Part shown: positions 27,471 through 35,688 of the stretch, one piece after another | Layout of the letters: each line of letters starts with the position of its first letter | Numbering within the stretch: position 1 is the stretch's first letter | DNA from: Sphingobium sp. Ant17 | Lineage (GTDB): Bacteria; Pseudomonadota; Alphaproteobacteria; Sphingomonadales; Sphingomonadaceae | DNA length: 35,688 nt | Direction: 5' to 3' | NCBI RefSeq assembly: GCF_000588875.1 | Contig: NZ_JEMV01000043.1 | Location: forward strand, 1-35,688 | Translations under genes and position numbers: made by a program | Notes under the pieces: model-generated | What the model was told of the DNA's origin: nothing | Databases searched by the model: none | The model's input: only the letters and a program-made list of their open reading frames with translations

Positions 27471-28256
27471 TCAGGCGGGTGTTTCGGACGCAGCCTCGCG
27501 CGTCCGCACCACCTTGGCATAGGAGACTATGCCGAACGGGATCAGGGCCACATAGACCGCACAGATCAACAGCAGCGTCAGCCAGGGATCGGTCACCAGC
27601 AGCGCCGCCAACAGGCCAGCAAAGGCGATGACTTCCAACCGGATGCGCTTGCGCAACCGCAGGGCCGACCAGCTATAGGTCGCGATGTTGGAGATCATCA
27701 GGAAAGCGATGAAGGCCGTCCAGGGTGCCACGATATACCAGGCCCGGAAAATGTCCTCACCGGTCACCAGCCATAGATAGAGTGGAACGAAAGATAGGCC
27801 CGCCCCGGCTGGCGCGGGAACGCCGGTCATGAAACCGGCGGATTTATGCGGCTGTTGTTCCGCATCGATATTGGCGTTGAACCGCGCCAGGCGCAGCGCG
27901 CAGGAGAGCGCATGGGCAAGCGCGAAGATCCAGCCGAATTTCGGCATCGCGTGCAATGACCAAAGATAGAGGATCAAGGCTGGCGCGACGCCGAAGGCGA
28001 TCGAATCGGACAGGGAGTCCAACTCCGCGCCAAACCGGCTTTCGCCCCGCAGCATCCGCGCGATCCGACCATCGAGACCATCCAGCACACCGGCAAAGAT
28101 GATCGACAGCACGGCCCGCTCCCAGTCGCCCGATATGCCGTAGCGCACCCCGGTCAGGCCAAAGCACAGGGCCATCGCCGTGACCGCATTGGGCGCGAGC
28201 ATGCGCAGGGTGATCCCCCGCCGCACCCCTTGCGGCACGGCGCGCCGCCGCCTCAT
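27471..28256 (-). CDS. pssA: CDP-diacylglycerol-serine O-phosphatidyltransferase
   Basis: 261 residues, an integral membrane enzyme making phosphatidylserine from CDP-diacylglycerol and serine. The CDP-alcohol phosphotransferase motif is complete: [18 protein letters not shown] followed by AELDSLSD (about residues 58-83). About seven hydrophobic segments follow. The start overlaps the psd stop (ATGA), so the two sequential enzymes are translationally coupled. Confidence 0.95.
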   Translation of the reverse strand: MRRRRAVPQGVRRGITLRMLAPNAVTAMALCFGLTGVRYGISGDWERAVLSIIFAGVLDGLDGRIARMLRGESRFGAELDSLSDSIAFGVAPALILYLWSLHAMPKFGWIFALAHALSCALRLARFNANIDAEQQPHKSAGFMTGVPAPAGAGLSFVPLYLWLVTGEDIFRAWYIVAPWTAFIAFLMISNIATYSWSALRLRKRIRLEVIAFAGLLAALLVTDPWLTLLLICAVYVALIPFGIVSYAKVVRTREAASETPA

Positions 28257-28987
28257 TGTTGAATACCGGCGATGACCCGGCGATCGCCCATCTGGCCCAG
28301 GATGGTTTCCCCGGCGATGGTGCGTTGACCCAGAATTACGCGCGGCGCGGTCCCAGCAGGCAGATAGACATCGACCCGGCTGCCAAAGCGGATGAGGCCG
28401 ATGCGCTGGCCTGCCGCGACCATGTCGCCCGGCTTGACGAAGGGCACGATCCGGCGCGCGACCAGGCCCGCAATCTGGGTAAAGCCGATGCGCACCCCGT
28501 CATGGCGTTCGACCAATATATGCTGCCGCTCATTATCCTCGCTCGCCTTGTCGAGATCGGCATTGAGGAATTTGCCCGAAATATAGACGACCGACTTGAT
28601 CGTGCCGCCGATGGGCGTGCGATTGATGTGGACGTCGAAGACGCTCATGAAGATCGACACCCGGATCATCGGCTGGTCGCCGAGGCCGTCTATGCCCGCC
28701 ATCTCGCGCGGCGGGGGCACGCGCTGGATCAGCGTTACCAGGCCATCGGCAGGGGCAATGATCGCGCCTTCATCCTGCGGCACGGCGCGCACTGGATCCC
28801 GGAAGAAAGCGAAGACCCAGATCGTCACCATCAGCATCAGCCATCCCAGCACCTCCCATCCCACGAGGAACAGGAGCGCCGTGATCGCAACGGCGATCAG
28901 GCCGAATTTCATTCCCTCCGGGTGAACCGAAGGGAAACGCCATTTGACATTGCCGCCAGCGGCAATCGTAATCTCATTATTGTCCAT
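28253..28987 (-). CDS. psd: Phosphatidylserine decarboxylase proenzyme
   Basis: 244 residues from the ATG at 28987; the longer open frame upstream is not family-like. It makes phosphatidylethanolamine from phosphatidylserine. This is the short PSD-A type, with two membrane segments near the N-terminus (about 25-60) and the self-cleavage site [11 protein letters not shown] (Gly-Ser cleavage creating the pyruvoyl group). Other conserved parts are [10 protein letters not shown] and [16 protein letters not shown]. It lies directly upstream of pssA and is divergent from icd. Confidence 0.94.
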   Translation of the reverse strand: MDNNEITIAAGGNVKWRFPSVHPEGMKFGLIAVAITALLFLVGWEVLGWLMLMVTIWVFAFFRDPVRAVPQDEGAIIAPADGLVTLIQRVPPPREMAGIDGLGDQPMIRVSIFMSVFDVHINRTPIGGTIKSVVYISGKFLNADLDKASEDNERQHILVERHDGVRIGFTQIAGLVARRIVPFVKPGDMVAAGQRIGLIRFGSRVDVYLPAGTAPRVILGQRTIAGETILGQMGDRRVIAGIQQ

Positions 28988-29145
28988 GGCCACCATCTGT
29001 AGGGAGAGAGCTTCCCCCTGACAACGGCCCATCCCCGCTAAGGCTCCGGCCCGACATATAACTGTGCCTGCGCAGTTGAACATTTGTCCCGCTTTGCCTA
29101 GGGCGATTGCCAAATCCACCCACGATGAAGAAGGCGAACAGGCGC

Positions 29146-30366
29146 ATGGCGAAGATCAAGGTGAAGAACCCGGTCGTAGAGATTGACGGCGATGAAATGA
29201 CCCGGATCATCTGGGAATGGATCCGCGAGCGGCTGATCCTCCCCTATCTAGACATCGACCTGAAATATTATGACCTGTCCGTCCAGAAGCGCGACGAGAC
29301 GAACGACCAGATCACGGTCGATTGCGCCAATGCGATCAAGCAATATGGCGTCGGCGTGAAATGCGCCACTATCACCCCTGACGAACAGCGGGTCGAGGAA
29401 TTCAACCTCAAGTCGATGTGGAAGTCGCCCAACGGCACGATCCGCAACATCCTGGGCGGCGTCGTGTTCCGCGAACCGATCGTCATCAAGAACGTCCCCC
29501 GTCTGGTCCCCGGCTGGACCGACCCGATCGTCATCGGCCGCCATGCCTTTGGCGACCAGTATAAGGCGACCGACTTCCTGGTCCCCGGCCCCGGCAAGCT
29601 GCGCCTGATCTGGGACGGCGAAAATGGTGAGAAGATCGAAAAGGAAGTGTTCGACTTCCCGGCCGCTGGCGTTGCCATGGGCATGTATAATCTGGACGAA
29701 TCGATCCGCGACTTCGCCAAGGCGAGCATGAACTATGCGCTTGATCGCGGATGGCCGCTCTATCTGTCGACCAAGAACACCATCCTCAAAGCCTATGATG
29801 GCCGCTTCAAGGATCTGTTCCAGGAAGTGTTCGACGCCGAATTCGCCGACAAGTTCAAGGCGGCAGGCATCGTCTATGAGCATCGCCTGATCGACGACAT
29901 GGTCGCGTCCGCGCTCAAGTGGAGCGGCAAGTTCGTCTGGGCCTGCAAAAATTATGATGGCGATGTCCAGTCCGACACCGTGGCGCAGGGCTTCGGCTCG
30001 CTCGGCCTCATGACCTCGGTCCTGCTCTCGCCCGACGGCAAGACGGTGGAAGCCGAAGCGGCACACGGCACCGTCACCCGCCACTATCGCCAGCATCAGC
30101 AGGGCAAGGCGACCTCGACCAACCCGATCGCGTCGATCTTCGCCTGGACGCAGGGCCTGTCCTTCCGCGGCAAGTTCGACGGCACGCCCGACGTCACCAA
30201 ATTCGCCGAAACCCTGGAACGCGTCTGCATCAAGACCGTCGAGGATGGCGCGATGACCAAGGATCTGGCGCTGCTGATCGGCCCGGAACAGGCCTGGATG
30301 ACGACGGAGCAATTCTTCGAACAGATCCGCGTCAATCTGGAAGCCGAAATGGGCAAGTGGAACTGA
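29146..30366 (+). CDS. icd: NADP-dependent isocitrate dehydrogenase
   Basis: 406 residues from the ATG at 29146 ([20 protein letters not shown]). Upstream in-frame TTG (29107) and ATG (29125) starts are less typical. It oxidises isocitrate to 2-oxoglutarate in the TCA cycle. The sequence is the dimeric, eukaryote-like subfamily [14 protein letters not shown] substrate loop, [11 protein letters not shown], a metal-binding [12 protein letters not shown] region and the NADP-site [16 protein letters not shown] terminator hairpin follows. Confidence 0.96.
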   Translation: MAKIKVKNPVVEIDGDEMTRIIWEWIRERLILPYLDIDLKYYDLSVQKRDETNDQITVDCANAIKQYGVGVKCATITPDEQRVEEFNLKSMWKSPNGTIRNILGGVVFREPIVIKNVPRLVPGWTDPIVIGRHAFGDQYKATDFLVPGPGKLRLIWDGENGEKIEKEVFDFPAAGVAMGMYNLDESIRDFAKASMNYALDRGWPLYLSTKNTILKAYDGRFKDLFQEVFDAEFADKFKAAGIVYEHRLIDDMVASALKWSGKFVWACKNYDGDVQSDTVAQGFGSLGLMTSVLLSPDGKTVEAEAAHGTVTRHYRQHQQGKATSTNPIASIFAWTQGLSFRGKFDGTPDVTKFAETLERVCIKTVEDGAMTKDLALLIGPEQAWMTTEQFFEQIRVNLEAEMGKWN

Positions 30367-30401
30367 TAGGCTTCTGAAGCTTTCAGTACGCAAACGGAAT
30401 G

Positions 30402-30431
30402 AGGCGGTGCCGACTATCGGTGCCGCCTTTT
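30402..30431 (+). terminator. Terminator after icd
   Basis: AGGCGG (30402-30407) pairs with CCGCCT (30423-30428), and CCG (30410-30412) with CGG (30418-30420) across a small internal loop, followed by TTTT. It lies 35 bases after the icd stop. Confidence 0.7.
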
Positions 30432-30461
30432 CCATAGCCATCGCGCCGAGGGAATGAAGCC

Positions 30462-32075
30462 ATGACGACAGCCACCCAAAAACGCCTGGAGGTGCGCTCG
30501 GCGGTTCCGACCGACGTGCGCGCGATCATCCGACTTATCGCCCGCGTCTATCCGGGTATGCCGAATTATTCTCCTGCCACCGTGCGCGGCCAGATCAACA
30601 ATTTCCCCGACGGCTGTTTCGTCGCGCTCTACGACAATAAGGTCGTGGGCTATTGTGCGACGATGCGGGTCAGCAAGGGCATGGCCTTTGCCTGGCATGA
30701 CTGGGAAGAGATCACCGCCAACGGCTTTGGCACACGCCACAGCGCGGCGGGCGAATGGCTCTATGGCTATGAGATGGCCGTGGACCCCAAGCTGCGCGGC
30801 CTGCGCATCGGCCAGCGCCTCTATGACGAACGCAAGGAACTGGCCGAACAACTCGATCTGCATGGCATCGTCATTGCCGGCCGGATGCCGGGCTATCTGC
30901 GCTCCAAGCGCAAGGTCGAGAGCCCGAAGGATTATCTGGACAAGGTTGCGGCGGGCAAGATCCGCGATCAGGTCGTCAGCTTCCAGCTCAAGAACCAGTT
31001 CGAACCGCTGGGTGTGCTGGAAAATTATCTGCCCGAAGACAAGCAGTCCGACGGCCACGCCGCGCACCTCGTCTGGCGCAACCCCTATGTCGACCCTGAC
31101 GAAGCGCCCGAAATGCGCGTGCCGCGCGGCGTCGAAAGCGTCCGCCTGGCCACCTGCCAGTTGCAGGCGCGCGCCGTCGAGGATTTCGAGGGGTTCGTCC
31201 GCAACATCGAATATTTCGTCGATGTCGCGGCGGACTATCGCTCCGACTTCATTGTTTTCCCTGAGCTTTTCACCCTGCCCCTGCTGTCGTTCGAGACCAA
31301 GAAACTCAATCCGATGGAGGCGATCGACAAGCTCACCAGCTACACGCCGCGCCTGACCAAGGAACTGACGCGGATGGCGCTGCAATATAATATCAATATC
31401 ATCGGCGGCTCTCACCCGACCCGCGCCGATGATGGCGATATCCAGAATATCGCCTATGTCGCGCTGCGCGATGGCTCGGTCCACACGCAGGAGAAGATCC
31501 ACCCCACCCCCAATGAATCCTTCTGGTGGAACATCAAGGGTGGCGATTCGCTCGATGTGATCCAGACCGACTGCGGGCCGATCGGGGTGCTGATCTGTTA
31601 TGACAGCGAGTTTCCCGAACTGGCCCGTCGCCTGGTCGATCAGGGCGCGCGGATCATCTTCGTGCCTTTCTGCACCGATTCGCGGCTGGGCTATATGCGG
31701 GTGCGCTATTGTGCGCAGGCGCGCGCGATCGAAAATCAATGCTATGTCGTGATGTCAGGCAATGTCGGCAATCTGCCAAACGTCGACAATATGGACATTC
31801 AATATGCCCAAAGCGCGATCCTGACGCCGTGCGACCTGCCCTTTGCGCGGGATGGCATCGCGGCCGAATCGACCGAGAATGTCGAGACGCTGACCATGGC
31901 CGATGTGAACCTGGCCGACCTGAGCTGGGCACGCGCCGAAGGCACCGTCCGCAACCTGCGCGACCGGCGTTTCGATCTTTATCATATCGAATGGGACAGC
32001 AATCCCGACCATGGCCATGCGCCCAATGGCGGACCCGTGCCCGCCGGTGGCCATAATTCACCGGGTGGTGGCTGA
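30462..32075 (+). CDS. Two-domain GNAT acetyltransferase / carbon-nitrogen hydrolase (nitrilase family)
   Basis: 537 residues. Residues about 8-200 form a GNAT domain (VRSAVPTDVRAIIRLIARVY; acetyl-CoA-binding DPKLRGLRIGQRLYDERK). Residues about 225-510 form a nitrilase-superfamily domain with the full catalytic triad: Glu268 in VFPELF, Lys345 in QEKIHPT and Cys379 in LICYDSEFPE. The same fusion is widespread in bacteria, and the reaction is not settled; acetylation and amide hydrolysis of a shared metabolite is plausible. The tail is Gly/Pro/His-rich. It is convergent with nagZ, with only 5 bases between stops. Confidence 0.92.
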   Translation: MTTATQKRLEVRSAVPTDVRAIIRLIARVYPGMPNYSPATVRGQINNFPDGCFVALYDNKVVGYCATMRVSKGMAFAWHDWEEITANGFGTRHSAAGEWLYGYEMAVDPKLRGLRIGQRLYDERKELAEQLDLHGIVIAGRMPGYLRSKRKVESPKDYLDKVAAGKIRDQVVSFQLKNQFEPLGVLENYLPEDKQSDGHAAHLVWRNPYVDPDEAPEMRVPRGVESVRLATCQLQARAVEDFEGFVRNIEYFVDVAADYRSDFIVFPELFTLPLLSFETKKLNPMEAIDKLTSYTPRLTKELTRMALQYNINIIGGSHPTRADDGDIQNIAYVALRDGSVHTQEKIHPTPNESFWWNIKGGDSLDVIQTDCGPIGVLICYDSEFPELARRLVDQGARIIFVPFCTDSRLGYMRVRYCAQARAIENQCYVVMSGNVGNLPNVDNMDIQYAQSAILTPCDLPFARDGIAAESTENVETLTMADVNLADLSWARAEGTVRNLRDRRFDLYHIEWDSNPDHGHAPNGGPVPAGGHNSPGGG

Positions 32076-32080
32076 AGCGA

Positions 32081-33093
32081 TCAGGCGGCGACCGGCTCCA
32101 ACAGCCGGTCGCGCGTCGCCAGCAGCGCTTCCAGTGGCGGCTGATCCGCGCCGCGCGGGGCGCTGGCCATCGCGCGGTCGAGCCGCGCCTGCGACTCGGG
32201 CTGGATGTCCGGCAGCGCGTCGGCGATGGCGACCATATCGTCCATCCGCCCCCAGCAATTGAGCGCCAGGTCGCACCCCGCCGCCACGACGCCTGCGGCC
32301 AAGTCCGCGATGCTGCCATCCAGCGCCTTCATGTCGAGATCGTCGGACATCAGCAGCCCGTCGAAGCCGATGGCATCGCGGATGATGCCGCCGATCACCT
32401 TGGACGACAGGCTGGCGGGCTGCTCTGCATCCCAGGCGGTATAGACGACATGGGCCGTCATCCCCATCGATGCCCAGTTCAGTGTGCGGAACGGGCCAAG
32501 GTCGGTTTCCAGCGCATTTAGGTCCGCCTTCACCACCGGTAGCTCCAGATGGCTGTCGACCAAAGCGCGGCCATGCCCCGGCATATGTTTGACGATGCCA
32601 ACCACGCCGCCCTGCGCCAGTCCCTCCAGCGTCGCGCGACCCAGCGCCGCCACTCGCATCGGTTCGGCCCCCAAAGTCCGGTCACCCATGATGTCGCTTG
32701 CCCCATCCTGCCGCACATCGAGCAAGGGCAGCGCGTCGACGGTGATGCCGACTTCCGCAAGCGTCAGGGCGATGGCATGGGCATTGGCCCGCGCTGCTGC
32801 GATCGCGCTCGACGGCGCGACATCATAAAGACGATCGAACACCGCGCCGGGCGGAAACGCGGCCCAGACTGGCGGCTGCATCCGGGCGACGCGCCCCCCC
32901 TCCTGATCGATCATGATCAGCAGGTCGTCGCGACCATGCAAGGCGCGCAGATCATCGGTCACGCCCGCAGTTGCGCCCGATCGACGATATTGCGCTTGAA
33001 GATAATATAGCCTGCGGGCTGCGCCTCGGCAAAGAAGGCGCGCTCGTCAGGGGTCAGGGCTGGCCCGGACAGGCCGAAAATAACAGGCTTCAT
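32081..33093 (-). pseudogene. nagZ: Beta-N-acetylhexosaminidase NagZ, interrupted by one single-base frameshift
   Basis: NagZ removes GlcNAc from cell-wall turnover products. The usual N-terminus is read from the ATG at 33093 (MKPVIFGLSGPALTPDERAF ... IIFKRNIVDRAQLRA) and stops at 32959-32961. The rest is open in another frame from TDDLRALHGRDDLL to 32081 (292 residues plus stop). It contains IDQEGGRVAR, the NagZ signature KHMPGHG...DSH and the nucleophile in MSDDLDMKAL. The span is 1013 bases; one added base at about 32961 gives 338 codons, the normal NagZ length. A 293-residue protein from the internal ATG would lack the first barrel strand. It lies downstream of the SPOR gene in the argS-SPOR-nagZ order. 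Confidence 0.87.
32088..32112. terminator. Perfect 10-bp hairpin in the nagZ 3' end, possible bidirectional terminator
   Basis: GCGACCGGCT (32088-32097) and AGCCGGTCGC (32103-32112) with a 5-base loop lie inside the last nagZ codons and 13 bases after the stop of the convergent GNAT/nitrilase gene. No T-run, so its role as a terminator is tentative. Confidence 0.4.
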
Positions 33094-33145
33094 GGCATCG
33101 TCGGTAACGATTTGAGGCGGCCATGTCGAAGGACTTTATCCGCGC

Positions 33146-33868
33146 TTAGTTTACCATCAGGCAGCTTTCACCCGCCACCTTGAGCTTGCCGCAAATGACG
33201 CTCGCCTGTCCGCCCGCGCTGGCGCGCAAACGATAGACGGTGCCGCCGCCGACCTCCGCCGGTTCGACGGTCATGGCGAGCGGCGCAAGATAGGCGAAAC
33301 GCTTGGACAGGCGGCTCCAGGCATCCTTGGCACCGGCCGCACTGCCATAAGCGCCCAGTTGGATCATGGCCCCGCCGGTTGCGGCCTTGGTGGCCGCCAC
33401 CGGTGCGGCGCTGGTGCCGTCGGTCACGCGCGCGCTGACACTTTGGCCGGGCTTGACCGGCACGACCGGCTTCGTGCCCGTGGGTGCGGGCGTACCCTTA
33501 GTGATCGGTGCCTCAGGCACCCGGCTGGGGTCGATCCGGCCGTCGCGGGCCACGCCCTCGCTCGCGGCAAAGCTCGCATCGCCCTCGCCATCGAATGTCT
33601 TGGCGTCGGCTTCGTTGGCGGCGATCTTATAATCCTGCGTGGGCGCGGTGATCAGTTGGCCCTCACCCGCCGCAGTCCCGCCATTGCGATTTTGCACCCA
33701 CCACACACCAGCAACGACAGCCCCGACCAGTATCAGGCCCAGCAGGATCAAGCCGAGCAGGCGCAGTGGCGAGAGACTTTCCGCGTCCGTATCGTCGATC
33801 GCAGGCTCCAGCCAAGGCAGCCGGTCCTCATCGTCGAAATCGAGTCGACCGCGCCCATAGTCGCTCAT
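33146..33868 (-). CDS. SPOR domain-containing membrane protein
   Basis: 240 residues. An acidic cytoplasmic N-terminus (about 1-30) is followed by a membrane helix (LLGLILLGLILVGAVVAGVW, about 35-54), a Pro/Ala-rich linker and a C-terminal SPOR domain (IQLGAYGSAAGAKDAWSRL ... VICGKLKVAGESCLMVN, about 168-240). SPOR domains bind glycan strands lacking stem peptides, often at the division septum. It lies between argS and nagZ, the usual alphaproteobacterial order. It begins 22 bases after the argS stop. Confidence 0.9.
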   Translation of the reverse strand: MSDYGRGRLDFDDEDRLPWLEPAIDDTDAESLSPLRLLGLILLGLILVGAVVAGVWWVQNRNGGTAAGEGQLITAPTQDYKIAANEADAKTFDGEGDASFAASEGVARDGRIDPSRVPEAPITKGTPAPTGTKPVVPVKPGQSVSARVTDGTSAAPVAATKAATGGAMIQLGAYGSAAGAKDAWSRLSKRFAYLAPLAMTVEPAEVGGGTVYRLRASAGGQASVICGKLKVAGESCLMVN

Positions 33869-33890
33869 TGTTACTTCACTCCGCTTTCAT

Positions 33891-35621
33891 TCACTGCATT
33901 TCGGTCAGTGCGACCACGCCCATAAGGGCGAGGCCATTGCGGATAATCTGCCCTATTCCCTGCGCCAGGGAAAGCCGTGCCGCCGTCATCGCCGGATCAT
34001 CGGCCAGGATCACCCGCGCGCGCGGATCATCATTGCCCATATTCCACCAGCCATGGAAAGCGGACGCCAAGTCATTGAGATAGAAGGCGATACGATGCGG
34101 CTCACGCATCTGCGCTGCCCCTTCCACCACGCGCGGGAATTGCGCGGCGAGCTTGACCAGCCCCAATTCGGCCGTCCCAAGAAGGGACAGGTCGGGCGGG
34201 GGAAGCGCAATCCCCGCTTCCTGCGTCCGCCGCCCGAGCGAAGAAATGCGCGCATGGGCATATTGGACGTAGAAGACCGGATTGTCCTTCGAGGCTTCCA
34301 CCACCTTGGCGAAATCGAAATCCATCTGGGCGTCAGCCTTGCGCGTCAGCATGGTGAAGCGCACGACATCCTTGCCCACTTCGCCCACAACATCGGCCAG
34401 CGTCACGAAATTGCCCGCGCGCTTCGACATCTTCACCGGCTCGCCGTCGCGCAGCAGCCGCACCATCTGGATCAGCTTGACGTCGAACCGCGCCTTGCCT
34501 TCCGTCAGCGCCGCGACCGCCGCCTGGATGCGCTTGACCGTCCCGGCATGGTCCGCCCCCCAAATGTCGATCAACTGATCCGCAGATTGGGCCTTCTGGT
34601 AATGATAGGCCATGTCGGCGCCGAAATAGGTCCAGCTGCCGTTCGACTTTTTGATCGGCCGATCCTGATCGTCACCAAACTTGGTCGAACGGAACAGCGG
34701 CAGTTCGACCGGTTCCCAATCGTCGGGCAATTCGCCCTTGGGCGCTTCCAGTACGCCGTCATAAACCAGATCCTGCGCCCGCAGCCAGGCTTCGGCCTGT
34801 TCGGGCTTGCCCGCCGCCTGCAATGCCGCCTCGGACGAGAAGACGTCATGACGGATGCCGAGCAGCGCCAGGTCGGCGCGGATCATGTCCATCATCTTCG
34901 CCACGGCAAAGGTGCGGAAGGTCACCAGCCAGTCGGCTTCGGGTGCATCCACGAACCGATCGCCATATTCGGCAGCGAGCGCCTGACCGACCGGCACCAG
35001 ATAATCGCCCGGATACAGGCCTTCGGGAATGGCGATCGTCTCGCCCAATGCCTCGCGGTAGCGCAGATGCGCCGAGCGGGCGAGGACATCGACCTGCCCG
35101 CCCGCATCGTTGATATAATATTCGCGGATTACCTTATGCCCGGCATATTCGAGCAAGGTAGCGAGCGCGTCGCCCACCACTGCGCCACGGCAATGGCCCA
35201 TATGCATGGGGCCAGTCGGGTTGGCCGATACATATTCGACGTTGACGGTGATGCCCTGCCCGAAATCGGACCGGCCATAAGCATCGCCATCGGTCTGGAT
35301 CGCCGCCAGTTCCGCGCGCCATGTCGCATCGGTCAGGGTCAGGTTGATGAAGCCCGGCCCAGCGATGGAGGCGCTTTCGACCTCGTCCAAGGCTTGGAGC
35401 TTGGCAACGATCGCCTCGGCCAGCGCGCGCGGATTGGTGCCAGCAGGTTTGGCCAGCACCATCGCGGCGTTGGTCGCCATGTCGCCATGGCTGAGATCAC
35501 GCGGCGGCTCGACCGTCACCGGCTTGCGGTTGAGACCAGCGGGCAGCACGCCATCAGCCTCCAGCGCGTCCAGAACGGCATCGAGATGGGCGGTAAAACG
35601 GGTGTAAAGGGACACGGACAT
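33891..35621 (-). CDS. argS: Arginyl-tRNA synthetase
   Basis: 576 residues, class I synthetase charging tRNA-Arg. HIGH-type motif NPTGPMHMGHCRGAVVGDAL at about 135-154, the KMSK-like EPVKMSKRAGNFVTL near 395, the N-terminal additional domain (about 1-110) and an anticodon-binding helical C-terminus (LASAFHGWWNMG). The start at 35621 is the family-like one. The gene is complete, with 67 bases of upstream sequence in the window. Confidence 0.97.
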   Translation of the reverse strand: MSVSLYTRFTAHLDAVLDALEADGVLPAGLNRKPVTVEPPRDLSHGDMATNAAMVLAKPAGTNPRALAEAIVAKLQALDEVESASIAGPGFINLTLTDATWRAELAAIQTDGDAYGRSDFGQGITVNVEYVSANPTGPMHMGHCRGAVVGDALATLLEYAGHKVIREYYINDAGGQVDVLARSAHLRYREALGETIAIPEGLYPGDYLVPVGQALAAEYGDRFVDAPEADWLVTFRTFAVAKMMDMIRADLALLGIRHDVFSSEAALQAAGKPEQAEAWLRAQDLVYDGVLEAPKGELPDDWEPVELPLFRSTKFGDDQDRPIKKSNGSWTYFGADMAYHYQKAQSADQLIDIWGADHAGTVKRIQAAVAALTEGKARFDVKLIQMVRLLRDGEPVKMSKRAGNFVTLADVVGEVGKDVVRFTMLTRKADAQMDFDFAKVVEASKDNPVFYVQYAHARISSLGRRTQEAGIALPPPDLSLLGTAELGLVKLAAQFPRVVEGAAQMREPHRIAFYLNDLASAFHGWWNMGNDDPRARVILADDPAMTAARLSLAQGIGQIIRNGLALMGVVALTEMQ

Positions 35622-35663
35622 TTCCTCGAAAACAGCGGGGTCTCTACCACGAGTTCTCCCCTT

Positions 35664-35688
35664 GTTCCCCGGCAGAAGCGGGGTCCAG
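35664..35688 (+). repeat. REP-like palindrome at the window end
   Basis: CCCCG (35667-35671) and CGGGG (35679-35683) pair across a 7-base loop, in a GTTCCCC...GGGGTCCAG context like the repeats at 2610 and 2729. The element may continue past the window. Confidence 0.5.

Noticed and set aside
10417..32962. Programmed ribosomal frameshifting at the six frame breaks
   Set aside because: The sites share no slippery heptamer or downstream structure, lie in unrelated genes, and each is explained by loss of a G or C.

Overview
This is a GC-rich alphaproteobacterial chromosome segment that I assign to the Sphingomonadaceae (Sphingobium or Sphingomonas type). The assignment rests on gene order and content. 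The translation, isoprenoid and outer-membrane cluster rpsB-tsf-pyrH-frr-uppS-cdsA-dxr-rseP-bamA-ompH-fabZ is intact, but the lipid A genes lpxD and lpxA, which follow ompH or flank fabZ in most Proteobacteria, are missing. That fits a family that makes glycosphingolipids instead of LPS. A GAAC-N7-GAAC alphaproteobacterial LexA site, an alphaproteobacterial aroB/aroK/xerD/accA neighbourhood and sphingomonad-style palindromic repeats agree. No tRNA, rRNA, CRISPR array or prophage is visible.

Layout. 1-322: end of an IS630-family element cut by the window edge. 416-3101: purL, then a GIY-YIG nuclease gene preceded by two inverted palindromes. 3212-5268: a BioC-like methyltransferase and a DUF418 membrane protein. 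5369-6166: the iron-storage pair bfd-bfr. 6203-7175: mutT and two Flp pilin genes. 7244-12698 (minus): M48/LysM protease, accA, xerD, a large secreted repeat-like protein and a small membrane protein, the last divergent from aroK-aroB (12781-14426). 14469-15024: two kinds of palindromic repeat around rpmE. 15036-26970 (minus): fabZ back to rpsB, with an EF-hand protein gene between tsf and pyrH. 27121-27463: a LexA-box promoter and a small membrane protein gene. 27471-28987: pssA and psd. 29146-32075: icd and a GNAT/nitrilase two-domain gene. 32081-35621 (minus): nagZ, a SPOR protein and argS.

Functionally this is mostly housekeeping: nucleotide supply (purL, pyrH), shikimate pathway, fatty-acid and phospholipid synthesis (accA, fabZ, cdsA, pssA, psd), undecaprenyl and isoprenoid supply (dxr, uppS), outer-membrane assembly and quality control (bamA, ompH/Skp, rseP, M48 protease), peptidoglycan recycling (nagZ, SPOR) and translation (rpsB, tsf, frr, argS, rpmE).

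The most striking signal is that five genes carry six separate single-base deficits: xerD, the secreted protein (twice), frr, the EF-hand gene and nagZ. In every case restoring one G or C gives a full-length, family-like protein. The apparent frr-uppS fusion is one result. I read this as assembly or sequencing indels, or very recent decay, and not as programmed frameshifting. The best candidate for undescribed biology is the predicted SOS-controlled 82-residue single-span membrane protein at 27215-27463, analogous in design to SOS-induced division inhibitors of other alphaproteobacteria.
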